Assembly: GCA_938091275.1 (NCBI GenBank)
Contig: CALKMY010000045.1
Location: 1 to 5,907, forward strand
DNA length: 5,907 bases
Reading direction: 5' to 3'
Origin: Candidatus Nanopelagicales bacterium
GTDB lineage: Bacteria; Actinomycetota; Actinomycetes; S36-B12
Positions 5,275-5,907 of this stretch are shown one piece after another (within the stretch, counting starts at the first letter, position 1; the number at the start of each line of letters is the position of its first letter). The translations under genes and the position numbers were made by a program. The notes under the pieces are model-generated. The model was not told the DNA's origin and did not search any database. It saw only the letters and a list, made by a program, of their open reading frames with translations.

Positions 5275-5907
5275 GGTTCGCGAGGCGATCTCGTCGGCAA
5301 CTCGGATCGTCGTGAAGGTCGGATCATCGTCACTGACCTCCGAGGTCGGTGGAGTAGACGAGGAACGAATCTCCGCCATCGTGGCGAATGTCGCATCTCG
5401 TTGCGCGCGAGGAACGGAAGTGGTTCTCGTCAGCAGCGGAGCGATCGCGACGGGGTTTCCCACTCTTGGGCTGGCTCGGCGCCCGCAGGATTTGGCGACC
5501 CAGCAAGCATCGGCGAGCGTCGGGCAGGGAATGCTGCTCGCGCATTACACGCGCTTCTTCGCCGAGCATGACTTGACGGTGGGTCAGGTGCTGCTGACGT
5601 CTGACGATGTCACGCGCCGCAATCATCACCGCAATGCGCAGCGAACGCTCTTTCGCCTACTCGAACTCGGAGTGATTCCGGTGGTCAACGAAAACGACAC
5701 CGTGGCGACGGACGAGATCCGTTTGGGCGATAACGACCGACTCGCGGCCTTGGTCGCCCACGTCGTGCAAGCCAGCGCGCTGATTCTTCTGTCCGATGTC
5801 GAAGGGCTGTATGACGCACCGCCGAACAAGCCGGGCGCGACCTTGATCACCGACGTTCGCGACGCGCAGGACATCGCCCAAGCGCGCGTGGGTGGAGCCG
5901 GTGGTGC
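5267..5907 (+). CDS. proB: Glutamate 5-kinase, 3' end beyond the window
   Basis: Phosphorylates L-glutamate with ATP to glutamyl 5-phosphate, the first and feedback-controlled step of proline synthesis. The window holds 213 complete codons of the amino-acid-kinase domain, with no stop before the edge. Motifs are VVKVGSSSLT (15-24, phosphate-binding loop), VLVSSGAIATG (53-63), VNENDTVATDEIRLGDND (140-157, glutamate and ATP site with N141, D144, N156 and D157), and LLSDVEGLYD (174-183). The edge falls at RVGGAGG, just before the family's usual TGGM motif. Whether a C-terminal PUA domain is present cannot be seen. The ATG at 5267 has a good Shine-Dalgarno and overlaps the obg stop. Confidence 0.96.
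   Translation, partial: MSEVREAISSATRIVVKVGSSSLTSEVGGVDEERISAIVANVASRCARGTEVVLVSSGAIATGFPTLGLARRPQDLATQQASASVGQGMLLAHYTRFFAEHDLTVGQVLLTSDDVTRRNHHRNAQRTLFRLLELGVIPVVNENDTVATDEIRLGDNDRLAALVAHVVQASALILLSDVEGLYDAPPNKPGATLITDVRDAQDIAQARVGGAGG

Noticed and set aside
3850..5463. A 537-codon open frame on the - strand antisense to obg and the start of proB
   Set aside because: It lies opposite clear obg and proB coding sequence, has no recognisable domain and a composition expected from the complement of GC-rich codons. Long antisense open frames are common in such DNA.

Overview
The window looks like chromosomal DNA from a high-GC Actinomycetota (actinomycete) bacterium. The evidence is the gene order rne - rplU - rpmA - obg - proB, all on the + strand, GC-rich codon third positions, and an RNase E whose catalytic core follows a very long, charged, disordered N-terminal arm. 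I cannot name a genus from sequence alone. Most of the window is conserved housekeeping DNA. I see no mobile element, CRISPR array, rRNA or tRNA gene.

Layout. Positions 1-197 are leader sequence with no gene I can support. They end in a strong bulged hairpin (149-179) just before the Shine-Dalgarno of rne. RNase E (198-2621, +) follows. Convergent to it, and sharing a four-base CTAG in which both stop codons lie, is a small - strand gene for a MEKHLA-domain (PAS-like) protein (2618-3088). The two stops sit in a perfect 7-bp inverted repeat. A 172-base divergent region (3089-3260) separates the MEKHLA gene from rplU and contains a 16-bp palindrome. Then come rplU (L21, 3261-3575), rpmA (L27, 3602-3853), obg/cgtA (3895-5274) and proB (5267 to the window end, cut off). 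An 8-bp stem hairpin lies between rpmA and obg, and its 3' arm can also pair with the obg Shine-Dalgarno region. obg and proB overlap by 8 bases.

How the genes fit together. RNase E processes and degrades RNA, including rRNA precursors. L21 and L27 are large-subunit proteins, and Obg is a GTPase needed for late 50S assembly. This is a ribosome-biogenesis cluster, with the first enzyme of proline synthesis translationally coupled to its end. The MEKHLA gene is the odd one out. It runs against the others, has no known functional link to them, and splits what is usually an uninterrupted rne-rplU neighbourhood. Its N-terminus is uncertain: the best ribosome binding site and ATG (3143) are in a different frame from the domain. 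The points most worth checking are this inserted gene, its start or frameshift, the palindromic convergent end, and the alternative RNA structures before rne and obg.
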